A stretch of 64,000 nucleotides of DNA from assembly GCA_023415205.1 (NCBI GenBank), contig JAEZLR010000027.1, positions 1 through 64,000 of the forward strand, read 5' to 3'. This DNA is from Bacillota bacterium. Lineage in GTDB: Bacteria; Bacillota; Clostridia; DSM-8532. Made by a program: the position numbers and the translations under genes. Under the pieces are notes generated by a model. The model was not told the origin of the DNA. It saw only the letters and a program-made list of their open reading frames with translations, and ran no database searches. Shown here one piece after another: positions 35,778-45,386 of the stretch (within the stretch, counting starts at the first letter, position 1; every line of letters starts with the position of its first letter).

Positions 35778-36914
35778 ATGATCAGACAGAAAGACTTTCG
35801 CTCTCGTTCAAAAAAACGTTATGGCTATAAATTTCTTTTTCTTTTGCTCATCCCCCTGGCACTGTTGATCAAAGGGCTCATGTCCTTATCTCCCCATTTT
35901 ACGGAGAAGTATTATACCCAGGGAGTATATAAATACATTATGCAGCCTGTAAGCCTATTTACAGGGCTGTTTCCCTTCTCGGTTGCAGAAATAGCCCTCA
36001 TACTCCTGGTGATCATTGTTCCCATAATGCTTGTAGTCCGTATTAATCATTCGGTGAGACGACGCCAGTGGTCACCTCTTTTCAGGTTTATTGCCAATAT
36101 CGCTATGATAGGCTCTCTATGGTTTTTGGTGCAATTCCTTGTTTGGAATATCAACTACGAACGCCTGTCCTTTGCAGAGAATGCTCAAATAGAGATTCGG
36201 GAATCCTCTATTGATGAACTGGATGATTTATGCCGGCAGCTTATAGCAGACACCAACACCCTCCGTCAACAGGTGAAGGAGGATGCTCAGGGGGTTATGA
36301 TGCTGGAAGGAGGCTTTGGCTCGGTTGCAAAGCGGAGCAAGCTTGCCTATGAGGAACTGCAAAAACAGTATGAATTTTTAAAAGGAAACTACGGCCGTCC
36401 CAAGCCTGTGCTCCTGTCCAGACTCATGTCCCACACCAATATTATCGGTATTTATTCCTGCCTGACAGGTGAGGCCAATATTGACACCGATATTCCCCCT
36501 ATGGAAATCCCCTCCACCACCTTGCACGAAATGGCCCATCAACGAGGTTTTGCCAGAGAGGATGAGGCTAACTATGTGGCCTATCTAGCCTGCATGGCGC
36601 ACCCTGACCCAGATTTCAAGTATTCGGGGAGTGTTCTGGCCCTTCAATACTCCATGAATGCCCTTTACTCGGCTGATGCTGACCGTTATTTTAAATTAGT
36701 TGAGACCTATAGCGAGGGCTACCTTAGAGACCTCAGAAACGAACAGGAGTATTGGAAGCAGTTCCAGGGAATTACCAAGAAGGTGGCTAGCAAGGTCAAC
36801 GACACCTATCTTAAAATGAACGGAGAATCCGATGGAGTCAAAAGCTACGGGAGAATGGTGGACTTGCTGCTTGCAGAAGCCAGAACCCGTAAAGCAGTAT
36901 CGCCCCTCCCCTAA
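35778..36914 (+). CDS. DUF3810 membrane metallopeptidase-like protein
   Basis: 378 residues; the ATG at 35778 follows GGAGG by eight bases (an ATG at 35763 overlaps that site). The N-terminal part has a basic start and three membrane helices (about 20-40, 65-90 and 105-125). The rest is outside or inside soluble DUF3810 with TTLHEMAHQRGFAREDEANY, a zincin-type HExxH variant (HEMAH) plus a downstream Glu. Probably a membrane zinc protease; substrate unknown. Starts a plus-strand pair with a SulP gene in a minus-strand region. Confidence 0.85.
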   Translation: MIRQKDFRSRSKKRYGYKFLFLLLIPLALLIKGLMSLSPHFTEKYYTQGVYKYIMQPVSLFTGLFPFSVAEIALILLVIIVPIMLVVRINHSVRRRQWSPLFRFIANIAMIGSLWFLVQFLVWNINYERLSFAENAQIEIRESSIDELDDLCRQLIADTNTLRQQVKEDAQGVMMLEGGFGSVAKRSKLAYEELQKQYEFLKGNYGRPKPVLLSRLMSHTNIIGIYSCLTGEANIDTDIPPMEIPSTTLHEMAHQRGFAREDEANYVAYLACMAHPDPDFKYSGSVLALQYSMNALYSADADRYFKLVETYSEGYLRDLRNEQEYWKQFQGITKKVASKVNDTYLKMNGESDGVKSYGRMVDLLLAEARTRKAVSPLP

Positions 36915-37042
36915 AGCCAGCACAAAATGATCCAACACATAAACCCTAAATTTCTTGGTTTTTGTGAATATTTGTTGTTTACACCTTCTCCCTTAAGTGA
37001 TAGTTTAATTAAGGTTGGACAAAACACAAAGGGGTTATTGTT

Positions 37043-38719
37043 ATGCTAAAGCCAAAATTGTTTACTGTTCTCCAAGAAGGCTATAAAAAAGAACAGCTAT
37101 TTAAGGATATTACAGCAGGTTTTATTGTCGGTATTATCGCCATTCCACTTTCCATTGCACTGGCCATCGCTTCGGGGGTTTCCCCTGAAAAAGGCTTGTT
37201 TACAGCCATTATTGCCGGGTTTATCATATCCTTTCTCGGGGGAAGCCGTGTTCAGATTGGTGGCCCCACCGGTGCCTTCGTTGTCATCATCTACGAAATT
37301 ATTGAGAAAAAGGGATATCCTGCCCTTGTCGTAGCTACTCTCCTGGCTGGGGTTATCCTCATCTTTATGGGGTTAATGAAACTGGGGAGCATTATTAAAT
37401 ACATTCCCTACCCCATAACCACAGGCTTTACCAGCGGTATCGCCGTGGTTATTTTCTCTCAGCAGATCAAAGACTTTTTGGGCCTTAAAATGGAGAAGTT
37501 TCCTTCGGAATTCATCCCCCGACTGGGAGAGTACATACAATCCATTGATACCTTATCGGTGAACAGTCTGATTGTGGGCGTCATTGCGTTGCTTATTATC
37601 ATCGGATGGCCCTATATCAACAAAAAAATACCGGGACAGCTCATCGCGATTCTAGTGACCACAGGGGCTGTTCAACTCCTGGACATCAAGGTGGAAACCA
37701 TCGGTGATCGCTACAGTCAGCTAAAAGCCGCCTTGCCCACCCTTCAGATGCCTGAAATCAGCTTGTCCATGGTTGCTGACCTCTTACCCACCGCACTAAC
37801 CATCGCGGTTCTTGCCGGCATAGAATCCTTGTTGTCAGCGGTGGTGGCTGACGGTATGATCGGCGGTAAGCATCGTTCTAACATGGAGCTGGTGGCCCAA
37901 GGTACAGCCAATATTTTCTCGGCCCTCTTCGGAGGAATTCCCGCCACCGGAGCTATTGCGCGTACTGCCGCTAATATCAGAAATGGTGGAAGAACGCCCA
38001 TCGCCGGCATTGTTCACTCCTTAACCGTACTGGCCATCATGATGATTCTGATGCCTTTAGCCAAGCTGATCCCCATGACCACCCTAGCAGCCATCCTGAT
38101 GGTCGTCGCCTATAATATGAGCGAATGGCGATCCTTTAAAAGCCTGTTCAATGCACCCAAAACAGATATAGCCATTCTTCTGGTCACCTTTGTACTCACA
38201 GTCGTCTTTGATCTGGTTATTGCCATTGAATTTGGAGTGGTCATGGCCGCCTTCCTTTTCATGAAGCGCATGGCCGACACAACTAAGGTTGAGTCCATCC
38301 GGGAGGATCTGGCGGATACCCCCGATCTTGCCCTCAGCAGCCCTGACGGTATTGATCCTGCCATTCAGATCTACCAAATCTATGGCCCCTTCTTCTTTGG
38401 TGCCGTCGACAAATTTACCGACACTATCCATGAAAACACTATTCCTACACGGGTAATGATTATCCGAATGAAACATGTTCCCTTCATGGATGCCACCGCC
38501 TACCACGCCCTGTTCAAGACCTATTCCTATTGTCGGAAGCATAGAATCCTGCTCCTCTTCACACAGGTTCAGGATCAGGCCTATGGGCTTTTAAACAAAA
38601 ATGGCTTCATCGAGTTGGCGGGCAAGGACAATTTCTGTGAGAGTATTGAAAGCGCTCTGGTTCGAGCCAATGCTTACATTGAGCTTCACAGGAAATATCC
38701 CTCAACAAAAGGGGCATAA
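37043..38719 (+). CDS. SulP-family anion transporter with STAS domain
   Basis: 558 residues, ATG after AAAGGGGTTATTGTT. About 12 to 14 helices make up the SLC26/SulP core (GGPTGAFVV, then TGFTSGIAVVIF and IPATGAIARTAANIRNG). A C-terminal STAS domain (about 440-550) carries MKHVPFMDATAYHAL. It moves sulfate, bicarbonate or another small anion; which one cannot be told. The 128-base space from the DUF3810 gene suggests its own promoter, for which TTGTTT...TGATAG is only a weak candidate. Confidence 0.92.
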   Translation: MLKPKLFTVLQEGYKKEQLFKDITAGFIVGIIAIPLSIALAIASGVSPEKGLFTAIIAGFIISFLGGSRVQIGGPTGAFVVIIYEIIEKKGYPALVVATLLAGVILIFMGLMKLGSIIKYIPYPITTGFTSGIAVVIFSQQIKDFLGLKMEKFPSEFIPRLGEYIQSIDTLSVNSLIVGVIALLIIIGWPYINKKIPGQLIAILVTTGAVQLLDIKVETIGDRYSQLKAALPTLQMPEISLSMVADLLPTALTIAVLAGIESLLSAVVADGMIGGKHRSNMELVAQGTANIFSALFGGIPATGAIARTAANIRNGGRTPIAGIVHSLTVLAIMMILMPLAKLIPMTTLAAILMVVAYNMSEWRSFKSLFNAPKTDIAILLVTFVLTVVFDLVIAIEFGVVMAAFLFMKRMADTTKVESIREDLADTPDLALSSPDGIDPAIQIYQIYGPFFFGAVDKFTDTIHENTIPTRVMIIRMKHVPFMDATAYHALFKTYSYCRKHRILLLFTQVQDQAYGLLNKNGFIELAGKDNFCESIESALVRANAYIELHRKYPSTKGA

Positions 38720-38727
38720 GCAAATTT

Positions 38728-38773
38728 AAAAGGGCCTGCCGCCTGTTATTCATGGGCAGCAAGCCCTTTTATT
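38728..38773. terminator. Terminator between SulP and SPFH genes
   Basis: AAAAGGGCcTGCCGCC / GGGCAgcaAGCCCTTTT stem between convergent genes, flanked by A and T tracts, so it probably works both ways. Confidence 0.85.
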
Positions 38774-38802
38774 TCTTCCATAAACTTTGTTGAGCTATTG
38801 AG

Positions 38803-38823
38803 AGCAGTTCACTTTGAACTGCT
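38803..38823 (+). terminator. Second hairpin terminator
   Basis: AGCAGTTC / GAACTGCT stem followed by GTTTTTA, a back-up terminator for the SulP transcript. Confidence 0.6.
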
Positions 38824-38850
38824 GTTTTTATGTGCATTCCTAGACTTTGT

Positions 38851-39771
38851 TTACTTATCGGAGGCTAATTCCTTGATGGAGGTTACCAGTCCCGCAATAT
38901 TTTGAATTTCAGAAGGAATAATAATCTTTGTCGCCTTGCCGTCAGCCACTTTTTCAAAGGCCTCCAGGCTGCGGATGGAGATAACCTCTGGGCTAAGCTC
39001 CTGATCCTTAATCATTTTCAAGCCCTGAGCGGTTGCATGCTGAACCTTGAGAATGGCCTCCGCCTGACCCTCAGCCTCACGAACCATGGCTTCCTTCTTA
39101 GCTTCGGCACGCAGGATGGCCGCAGTTTTCTCAGCTTCGGCTTCAAGAATTACCGACTGCTTTTTACCTTCGGCAACAAGAATATTGGAGGTCTTTTCAC
39201 CCTCAGCTCTGAGGATGGCCTCACGTCTTTCGCGCTCTGCACGCATCTGCTTTTCCATGGCATTCTGGATATCTGCCGGAGGAATAATGTTTTTCACCTC
39301 AACACGGTTGATCTTAATACCCCATGGATCGGTGGCTTCATCCAGAATAATGCGCATCTTAGTATTGATAATGTCTCTGGAGGTCAGGGTTTCATCCAAC
39401 TCCAAATCTCCGATGATATTACGCAGGGTGGTTGCAGCCAGTATTTCAATGGCTGTCATGGGGCGCTCAACTCCGTAGGTATACAGCTTGGGATCGGTTA
39501 TCTGATAATAGACAACCGTATCAATCTGCATGGTTACATTGTCCTTAGTGATAACAGGCTGCGGTGGAAAATCCAGAACTTTCTCCTTGATGGAGACGCG
39601 GTTGGCTATTTTATCAATGAGAGGAACCATCACATGAAGACCCACAGACCAGGTTTCTTTGTATGCACCCAATCTTTCAACAATAAAGGCCTGTGCCTGA
39701 GGAACTACCTTGATATTGGCAGCCACTATGATAACAGCCACAGCAACCAGGAAGAGAACTAAGTATGGCAT
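38851..39771 (-). CDS. SPFH/Band 7 membrane scaffold protein (QmcA/slipin-like)
   Basis: 306 residues. One N-terminal membrane helix (3-20), then the SPFH domain (NIKVVPQAQAFIVERLGAYKETW) and a long Ala/Glu-rich coiled coil (about 170-250, ERERREAILRAEGEK...AEAEKTAAILRAEAKKE). Such proteins form oligomers that organise membrane microdomains and control proteases. The gene lies right after an NfeD gene, the classic NfeD-SPFH pair. ATG after TTTGGAGG. Confidence 0.92.
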   Translation of the reverse strand: MPYLVLFLVAVAVIIVAANIKVVPQAQAFIVERLGAYKETWSVGLHVMVPLIDKIANRVSIKEKVLDFPPQPVITKDNVTMQIDTVVYYQITDPKLYTYGVERPMTAIEILAATTLRNIIGDLELDETLTSRDIINTKMRIILDEATDPWGIKINRVEVKNIIPPADIQNAMEKQMRAERERREAILRAEGEKTSNILVAEGKKQSVILEAEAEKTAAILRAEAKKEAMVREAEGQAEAILKVQHATAQGLKMIKDQELSPEVISIRSLEAFEKVADGKATKIIIPSEIQNIAGLVTSIKELASDK

Positions 39772-39805
39772 TCTTGTACCTCCAAACTAATTTATTGGCT
39801 TATAT

Positions 39806-40237
39806 TCAAGACGGGCTCACAATAAGCTTAACGCCTTCAATACCCTCAATGACAACTTCTGTGTCCTTTAATAGGGTCTCCCCATTTTTGCTAACAGCGG
39901 TCCAGATCTGACCCTTGATTTTAACCTGACCTGTGGCAAACTCGGTTATGTCCATAAGAACAATACCCTTTGTTCCTATAATGGCATCAATGTTGCTCTT
40001 GTGACTGCCAACCTTGAGATATTTTACTGCCACAGGGCGCGTGAAGACCAAAAGCACCACTGAAACTACCAGGAAAACTAAAATCTGAATCCATAATTGG
40101 ACATTGAGCAAGGCCAGAAAAAAGGCCACCAGCGCGCCGGTTGCGAACCATATGGTGGTAAGGCTGACCGTCATGGCTTCAACAATGATCAAGACCAACA
40201 TCAGGCCCAGCCAGGTGTAAACATACAGATGATCCAT
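39806..40237 (-). CDS. NfeD-family membrane protein
   Basis: 143 residues: three membrane helices in the first 80 residues, then the NfeD OB-fold (GTKGIVLMDITEFATGQVKIKGQIW, given here as GTKGIVLMDITEF and GQVKIKGQIW). Short NfeD1b form without the protease domain. It is thought to help assemble the partner SPFH protein encoded 34 bases downstream. ATG after AATAAGGAGG. Confidence 0.9.
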   Translation of the reverse strand: MDHLYVYTWLGLMLVLIIVEAMTVSLTTIWFATGALVAFFLALLNVQLWIQILVFLVVSVVLLVFTRPVAVKYLKVGSHKSNIDAIIGTKGIVLMDITEFATGQVKIKGQIWTAVSKNGETLLKDTEVVIEGIEGVKLIVSPS

Positions 40238-40315
40238 CTGTTTAACCTCCTTATTGATTCAAGTCATTTCTATTTTATGGGCTTAATCCTCTAAAATTCA
40301 CCCAATGAGTAGCAT

Positions 40316-41476
40316 TTATTCGGCTTTCTGTTCCATATTAGAAGCCGGCATTCCGTTAAAATGCTTGATATAGCATCTTCTGCGACGGTGAATACGCGTC
40401 TCGTAGTTCCTCCACATGGAATGTACCGCATGATTGGTTTCAAGCTCCGGGGATGCAATGGCTCTTACGACACCATTCTTAATGGCGTTTCGGGTCAGTT
40501 CGTCCAGCATCACGTAGGGAACACCCTTTGCGCGTAATTCAGGCCGAATAGCCACCAAATAAAGATCCAGGGTATCATTTTTACGGATGGATCGCAGCAT
40601 TCTGATAAAACCAGTGGGCAAAAGCCGGCCCTTGCTCTTTTTAACCGCTTCGGACAGGGAGGGCAGAATGATACCGAAACCAGCAATTTTACCATCGGCG
40701 CTTTTCACGATACTGATATAGTCCGTGTTCAAAAAGGAAAAGAACTGCTTGACATAGGCCTGAACCTGTTTATCGGTAATGGGAACCACCCCGTAAAGAT
40801 GCTCATAGCCCCTATTCAGAAGCTCAAAAATCTCCGGAACATAAGGAATCACATCCTTGCTCTTTTTAAGAGGAACCACGCTCAGACCATACTTTTCTTT
40901 TGCTTTTTGTGCCAACACTGTAAGCTTGGTAGCCTTTTCGCTCTCAGGGAGGGTAATGTCAATTTCAATCCATTCCGCATCCTTGGTATAGCCATAGGCC
41001 TCCACGTGCTTCATATAATAGGGATGGTTATAGATGGTGATAAAGGTGCCCATTTCATCAAAGCCTTCAATGAGCATCCCTTCCTTGTCCAAATCACAAA
41101 AACCGAGAGGTCCGTGAATTCCCTCCAAGCCTTTTTCTTTTGCCCAATTCTCAACTGTGTCGAAGAGGGCCTTGGACACATCATAGTCGTCAATAAAGTC
41201 CACCCAACCAAAGCGCGCATAGCTCTTGCCCCATTTGTTGATATAGCTGTGATTGATGATGCCCATGATGCGCCCAACGACTTTACCGTCCTTGTAGGCC
41301 AGCCACATCTCTGCTTCACAATACTCAAAGGCGGGGTTTTTTACTTTACTTAAGGTGAACTTTTCATCGGAAATCAAGGGCGGCACCCAATAGGGATTAT
41401 CACGGTATAAGGTAAAGGGGAATTTAATGAAGGTGTTTAGCTGCCGTTGGTTTTCCACTTTTATTATTCTAATCAT
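40316..41476 (-). CDS. GNAT-fold N-acetyltransferase-like protein (YghO-like)
   Basis: 386 residues, ATG after AAGGAGAG. Two GNAT-like halves: MWLAYKDGKVVGRIMGIIN in the N-terminal part and LRAKGVPYVMLDELTRNAIKNG with an acetyl-CoA loop-like stretch near 315-335. The RDNPYWVPPL opening and HGPLGFCDLDKEGMLIEGFD segment are shared with E. coli YghO-type proteins of unknown function. No membrane segments. Stands between NfeD and PhoH. Confidence 0.75.
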   Translation of the reverse strand: MIRIIKVENQRQLNTFIKFPFTLYRDNPYWVPPLISDEKFTLSKVKNPAFEYCEAEMWLAYKDGKVVGRIMGIINHSYINKWGKSYARFGWVDFIDDYDVSKALFDTVENWAKEKGLEGIHGPLGFCDLDKEGMLIEGFDEMGTFITIYNHPYYMKHVEAYGYTKDAEWIEIDITLPESEKATKLTVLAQKAKEKYGLSVVPLKKSKDVIPYVPEIFELLNRGYEHLYGVVPITDKQVQAYVKQFFSFLNTDYISIVKSADGKIAGFGIILPSLSEAVKKSKGRLLPTGFIRMLRSIRKNDTLDLYLVAIRPELRAKGVPYVMLDELTRNAIKNGVVRAIASPELETNHAVHSMWRNYETRIHRRRRCYIKHFNGMPASNMEQKAE

Positions 41477-41544
41477 ATGTACTCTCCTTTAAGCTGTCCA
41501 ACCCTATTATACCATTTTAAGTAGACACCTACAACTTCTGACTC

Positions 41545-42915
41545 CTACATATATTTCTCAGCAACGCTTGCCAAGGGACTTCGCTCCACCTGTCTTAAGG
41601 CAACATGACCGGTAATGGTAAACTGCTTCATCCTATCCACTGTATAGACCAGACCATTGCTTTTGGCATCCACAAGAACATTGTCGATCTGATTGTCGGA
41701 GGGATCACCGATAAAGACAAACTTAGACCCGAATCCTGCGCGAGTGAGCATGAGTTTGGCAAGATGGGGTGTCAGCTCCTGAGCTTCATCCACAATGACC
41801 ATGGCATTACTCAGGGTTCGGCCCCGCATATAGGTAAAAGTTTTGGTCTCAATAACACCCTTTAATTTAAAGGTCTCAATAAAATGCTCCACTGAAAAGT
41901 CGGGTTTATCTGTATACCGTGAGGGTTTAGCATGCTCTTCCTTGGTGTTGTTCCTGGCGGTCATCAGGTTACTGATCGCGTCATAAAAGCTGCCCATCCA
42001 AGGCCGAAGCTTTTCATCCTCGGTTCCCGGAAGATAACCGATATCATTACCGGCAGCCACTGTTGGCCTGACAAAGACAATCTTGCTGTACTCCCCCTGC
42101 TCAATGACCTTTTCAAGGGCCACAGCGGTGGCAAGAATGGTTTTTCCCGACCCGGCCCCTCCTGTAATGGTCACAAAGGGAATATCCTTATCCATCAGAA
42201 GCTCATAGGCCATTTTCTGTTCCCGATTGATGGGTGAAAGGCCCCAAGCCGTTTGCTTCGCATACTTAAGAGGCACGATGAGATTTCCGTCATAACGGGC
42301 CAGGACCTTGTGGTTATCATCATTGGTACTTGTAATATTGAGAAATTCGTTAGGGAAAAGGGGCTCATCCACTTCCACCTCACAGGCTGGAAGCCCGCCC
42401 TTATAGATGAGGTTCATCTTCTCAGATGAGGCATAAACGTCCCGATAACCTGTATAAAGCTCGTCGCATTTTATCTTGTCATTGTTGTAATCCTGGGCGG
42501 GAATACCAAACGAATCCGCCTTTATGGCCATATAGACATCTTTAGTTACCAATATGGTAGGAATATCGGGGTTTTCCTTTTGAAGATTCTTGGCCATAGC
42601 CAGAATTCGGGTATCGTTCTTATGGGTATCAATTCCCTGAGGAATACAGGACATATCCATGTGGTTGAGTTCAATGCGTATGGTGCCGCCGCTTTCGGTT
42701 TGAATCCCCTGTTCCAGGTTTCCTAGGCTTCTCAGGCTGTTAAGCTCTCTTGCCGCTATTCTGGCATGGTATCCCACCATACCTTCCCGGTTCTTGATGG
42801 TATCCAGTTCTTCGATGGCTACAATGGGTAAAATAACGTTGTTATCCTCAAAGTTGTAAAAGCAGTTCGGGTCATGAATGATCACGTTGGTATCCAGGAT
42901 ATAATTCTTTATCAT
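41545..42915 (-). CDS. PhoH-family ATPase with N-terminal PIN domain
   Basis: 456 residues, ATG after GGGAGGTCATTGGACC. Residues 1-150 form a PIN nuclease domain (YILDTNVIIHDP with the first Asp, EELD and the late acid DTRILAMAKNL). Residues about 220-450 form the PhoH ATPase (Walker A TGGAGSGKT, Walker B VIVDEAQELTP, FIGDPSDNQID). PhoH2-type proteins act as RNA helicase-nucleases. It lies 38 bases from a YhaM-like exonuclease, so a joint role in RNA decay is reasonable. Confidence 0.9.
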   Translation of the reverse strand: MIKNYILDTNVIIHDPNCFYNFEDNNVILPIVAIEELDTIKNREGMVGYHARIAARELNSLRSLGNLEQGIQTESGGTIRIELNHMDMSCIPQGIDTHKNDTRILAMAKNLQKENPDIPTILVTKDVYMAIKADSFGIPAQDYNNDKIKCDELYTGYRDVYASSEKMNLIYKGGLPACEVEVDEPLFPNEFLNITSTNDDNHKVLARYDGNLIVPLKYAKQTAWGLSPINREQKMAYELLMDKDIPFVTITGGAGSGKTILATAVALEKVIEQGEYSKIVFVRPTVAAGNDIGYLPGTEDEKLRPWMGSFYDAISNLMTARNNTKEEHAKPSRYTDKPDFSVEHFIETFKLKGVIETKTFTYMRGRTLSNAMVIVDEAQELTPHLAKLMLTRAGFGSKFVFIGDPSDNQIDNVLVDAKSNGLVYTVDRMKQFTITGHVALRQVERSPLASVAEKYM

Positions 42916-42953
42916 GGTCCAATGACCTCCCTATTCCAATCAATCAGGGCCTT

Positions 42954-43910
42954 TCAGGATAAATCCGTTTTGTATATGCTTCTCCGGTCCAAGGACCATA
43001 CAGGGTCCGAGAAGCGCCCAGGTGCGACATTTCGGGTGGCATTCTGATAATCATAGACACGGGCATCGATGAGGTCAATATGATGCAATAGCTCAGCCTC
43101 CAGGAACATGGGCTTCTTAGGGCTACCATACTCAGCCTCGTAATGATGGCTGACAATCATATGCTTCAGAAGCAGGAGGACTTCCTCAGAGACCCCCATC
43201 TGCCTGCCGGCACGATCAAGCTCTTCAACACCCATAATAATGTGTCCCAAGAGCTGGCCTGTCTTGGAGTACTCGGCGATCCCCAACTCATTGCTGGATA
43301 ACTCGCCTATTTTAGCTAAATCATGAAGGAGAACCCCTGCGTATAGCAGGTCGGTATTCACGCCTTGATACACCTGGCAAAGCGCTTCAGCGGTCTTTAG
43401 CATGCGCAGGATGTGATACAAAAGCCCACTTCTAATGGCATGGTGAAGGCTTTTGGCCGCAGGATAATAAAGAAGCCTTTCCTCCTTTTCATCCAACAGC
43501 TTCATAACCAGTGACCGAATCTCGGTATTTTTAATTTTTGCGGTAAACAGGTAGATTTCCTCAAGCATTTCCTCAGGAGTGAACGGAGCCGACGGAACAA
43601 AATCACCAATACATTTCTGATCCTCTTCATCGGCAAGCCTGATTTTGTTAAGGGAAAGCTGAAGGGCTTCCTTCCACAGGTCAGCACGGGCATTGATGTA
43701 ATAGAGCTTATTGGTGGCCAGGCTGGAGTACTCGGACTCACCGGCATCCCACCATTTGGCCGAAACCTCTCCTGTTTGATCGGAAAGAATGATATCCAGA
43801 TATGTTTTTTTATTGGATGATATCTTAAGATCAACGCTCTTTAGAATATAAATCCCGTTGATGGTCTCTCCGGGCTTTAAGTCAGAAACCTTTATCCCCT
43901 CAAATTTCAT
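42954..43910 (-). CDS. yhaM: YhaM-like 3'-5' exoribonuclease (OB fold plus HD domain)
   Basis: 318 residues; ATG at 43910 follows GGGGGTTATTCA. An N-terminal OB-fold nucleic-acid-binding part (about 15-90, YLDIILSDQTGEVSAKWWD) is followed by an HD phosphohydrolase domain (HHAIRSGLLYHILRM, VLLHDLAKIGEL, VSHHYEAEYG). This is the layout of YhaM, a Firmicute 3' exonuclease that trims RNA ends. Neighbour of PhoH. Confidence 0.85.
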   Translation of the reverse strand: MKFEGIKVSDLKPGETINGIYILKSVDLKISSNKKTYLDIILSDQTGEVSAKWWDAGESEYSSLATNKLYYINARADLWKEALQLSLNKIRLADEEDQKCIGDFVPSAPFTPEEMLEEIYLFTAKIKNTEIRSLVMKLLDEKEERLLYYPAAKSLHHAIRSGLLYHILRMLKTAEALCQVYQGVNTDLLYAGVLLHDLAKIGELSSNELGIAEYSKTGQLLGHIIMGVEELDRAGRQMGVSEEVLLLLKHMIVSHHYEAEYGSPKKPMFLEAELLHHIDLIDARVYDYQNATRNVAPGRFSDPVWSLDRRSIYKTDLS

Positions 43911-44009
43911 TGAATAACCCCCATAGGACATAGTCTTGGTGCTAGGATTGCCCTCTCACCCTTATTTTTGTAAATGTTCCGCTCTGCATGATCAGACATC
44001 ATGGTCTTC

Positions 44010-45074
44010 TCAAATATCCCATATATCTATAATACGGTATTCGAGCTTTTTTGATAAATCCACTTCCTTATGGTTGACAAGCATTTTTCCTGCTTCATCC
44101 ATAACAATGCGAATGACAGGGCGGTTGGGAAAATGAGGATTATACCGCGATACCAGCCCTTTTTCTCCTGAATTGAGCAACACGGCTGTACCTATGGGGA
44201 AATGGGCCACATGTCTGGTGAAAGCGTCGAGAACGGTTTTTTCAAAATGCTTATTGGAAAGGGAGTACATATAATCTACTACCTCATGAGGAAGCATCTT
44301 TTTTCTATAAACCCTGTCGGTGGTCAAGGCATCATAGACATCGGCAACCGCAACAATTCTGGCGGCTATGGGAATGTCAACGTTTTTCAGATTATATGGG
44401 TACCCGCTGCCGTCAACTCTCTCATGATGATAGAGGGCGATGGCATGGGCTGTAGGGTTTATGTTGGTAGAGTTTTTTAGAATTTCGAATCCGTAAACCG
44501 TATGCCTTTTCACCTCATCAAACTCGTTGATGGAAAGACATGAGGGTTTTTGAAGAATATCCTCGCTGATCATAATTTTACCAATGTCATGAAGAAGGGC
44601 TCCGATGCCCAGATCCCTCAAATTATCCCCTTTGATTCCCAAGGTGACCCCTGTAATCAGGGAGAGGATACAGACATTGACGCTGTGTGAAAAGGTGTAG
44701 TCGTCAATAGAACGAATATCAGAAAGACTCAGGATGATGTGATCATTTTGAAGAATATTGTTCAATAGCTTGTCAACGATCTCAAGAATCTTCTTTCCAT
44801 CCAAGGATATTCTAATGGAGGGTGTCGTCATAATTTGCTTGATTTTTGCTTTAACCTCAGTGACAATCTCATCCCTCACCACCTCAGGCGTGGTGATGCC
44901 TTTTGAAAGATCATCCTCTATGTAAATCTCGGTGAAACTGTAGCTTTCCAGTGTGGTGATTAATTCCTCAGTGAGTATAGTCCCAGCGGACAAAAGAACG
45001 ATACCATCCAATGAAAGTATGGTACGTGCTAAACGAACGCCTGCCCGAGTTCTATCTAAACTCACTTTCCTCAC
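44010..45074 (-). CDS. HD-GYP domain protein, probable c-di-GMP phosphodiesterase
   Basis: 354 residues starting at a GTG ten bases after AGGAGG. An N-terminal helical/DUF3369-free segment to about 120 is followed by the HD-GYP core: HSVNVCILSLI, LLHDIGKIMI, RHTVYGFEIL and the signature HHERVDGSGYP, all intact. It should open c-di-GMP to pGpG and GMP. No receiver or membrane segment, so cytoplasmic. A C-terminal PilZ-like strand region (FPIGTAVLLNSGEKG) follows. Own promoter at 45138-45166. Confidence 0.9.
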   Translation of the reverse strand: MRKVSLDRTRAGVRLARTILSLDGIVLLSAGTILTEELITTLESYSFTEIYIEDDLSKGITTPEVVRDEIVTEVKAKIKQIMTTPSIRISLDGKKILEIVDKLLNNILQNDHIILSLSDIRSIDDYTFSHSVNVCILSLITGVTLGIKGDNLRDLGIGALLHDIGKIMISEDILQKPSCLSINEFDEVKRHTVYGFEILKNSTNINPTAHAIALYHHERVDGSGYPYNLKNVDIPIAARIVAVADVYDALTTDRVYRKKMLPHEVVDYMYSLSNKHFEKTVLDAFTRHVAHFPIGTAVLLNSGEKGLVSRYNPHFPNRPVIRIVMDEAGKMLVNHKEVDLSKKLEYRIIDIWDI

Positions 45075-45137
45075 CGAGAGTTGCCCTCCTAAAAATCAAA
45101 ACAAATAAAAAATCTCACACAGAGACATATTGGTAAT

Positions 45138-45166
45138 ATAGTACCATAGAGCGTTTTTAAAGTCAA
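45138..45166 (-). promoter_or_regulatory. Sigma-A promoter of the HD-GYP gene
   Basis: TTGACT (45161-45166) and TACTAT (45138-45143), 17-base spacer. 45167-45327 shows nothing else. Confidence 0.75.
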
Positions 45167-45327
45167 AGCGAAACTCTTGTTAACAAACAGTTTTAGCAAT
45201 TAAATCATCCAAGAATATTACTTTTTGCCTTATTGTCTCTATATTGTTTATCGGAATCGCAAAAAAATAGCATTAGGCTTATTCACACGCTTTCAAGTGA
45301 TTTTCCTTCTGAAAAAATCCCCCCCAT

Positions 45328-45361
45328 AAAAAAGGTGCAGAACACATGTTATGCACCTTTG
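45328..45361 (-). terminator. Terminator after phosphoglucomutase
   Basis: AAAGGTGCA / TGCACCTTT stem followed by T6 on the minus strand, 26 bases after the stop. Confidence 0.88.
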
Positions 45362-45386
45362 GAGGAGTTCTTATCATGATTTATTC

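Noticed and set aside
38902..39762. 286-codon open frame opposite the SPFH gene
   Set aside because: Shadow of the Ala/Glu-rich coiled-coil coding strand; the real gene has a perfect ribosome site and family motifs.
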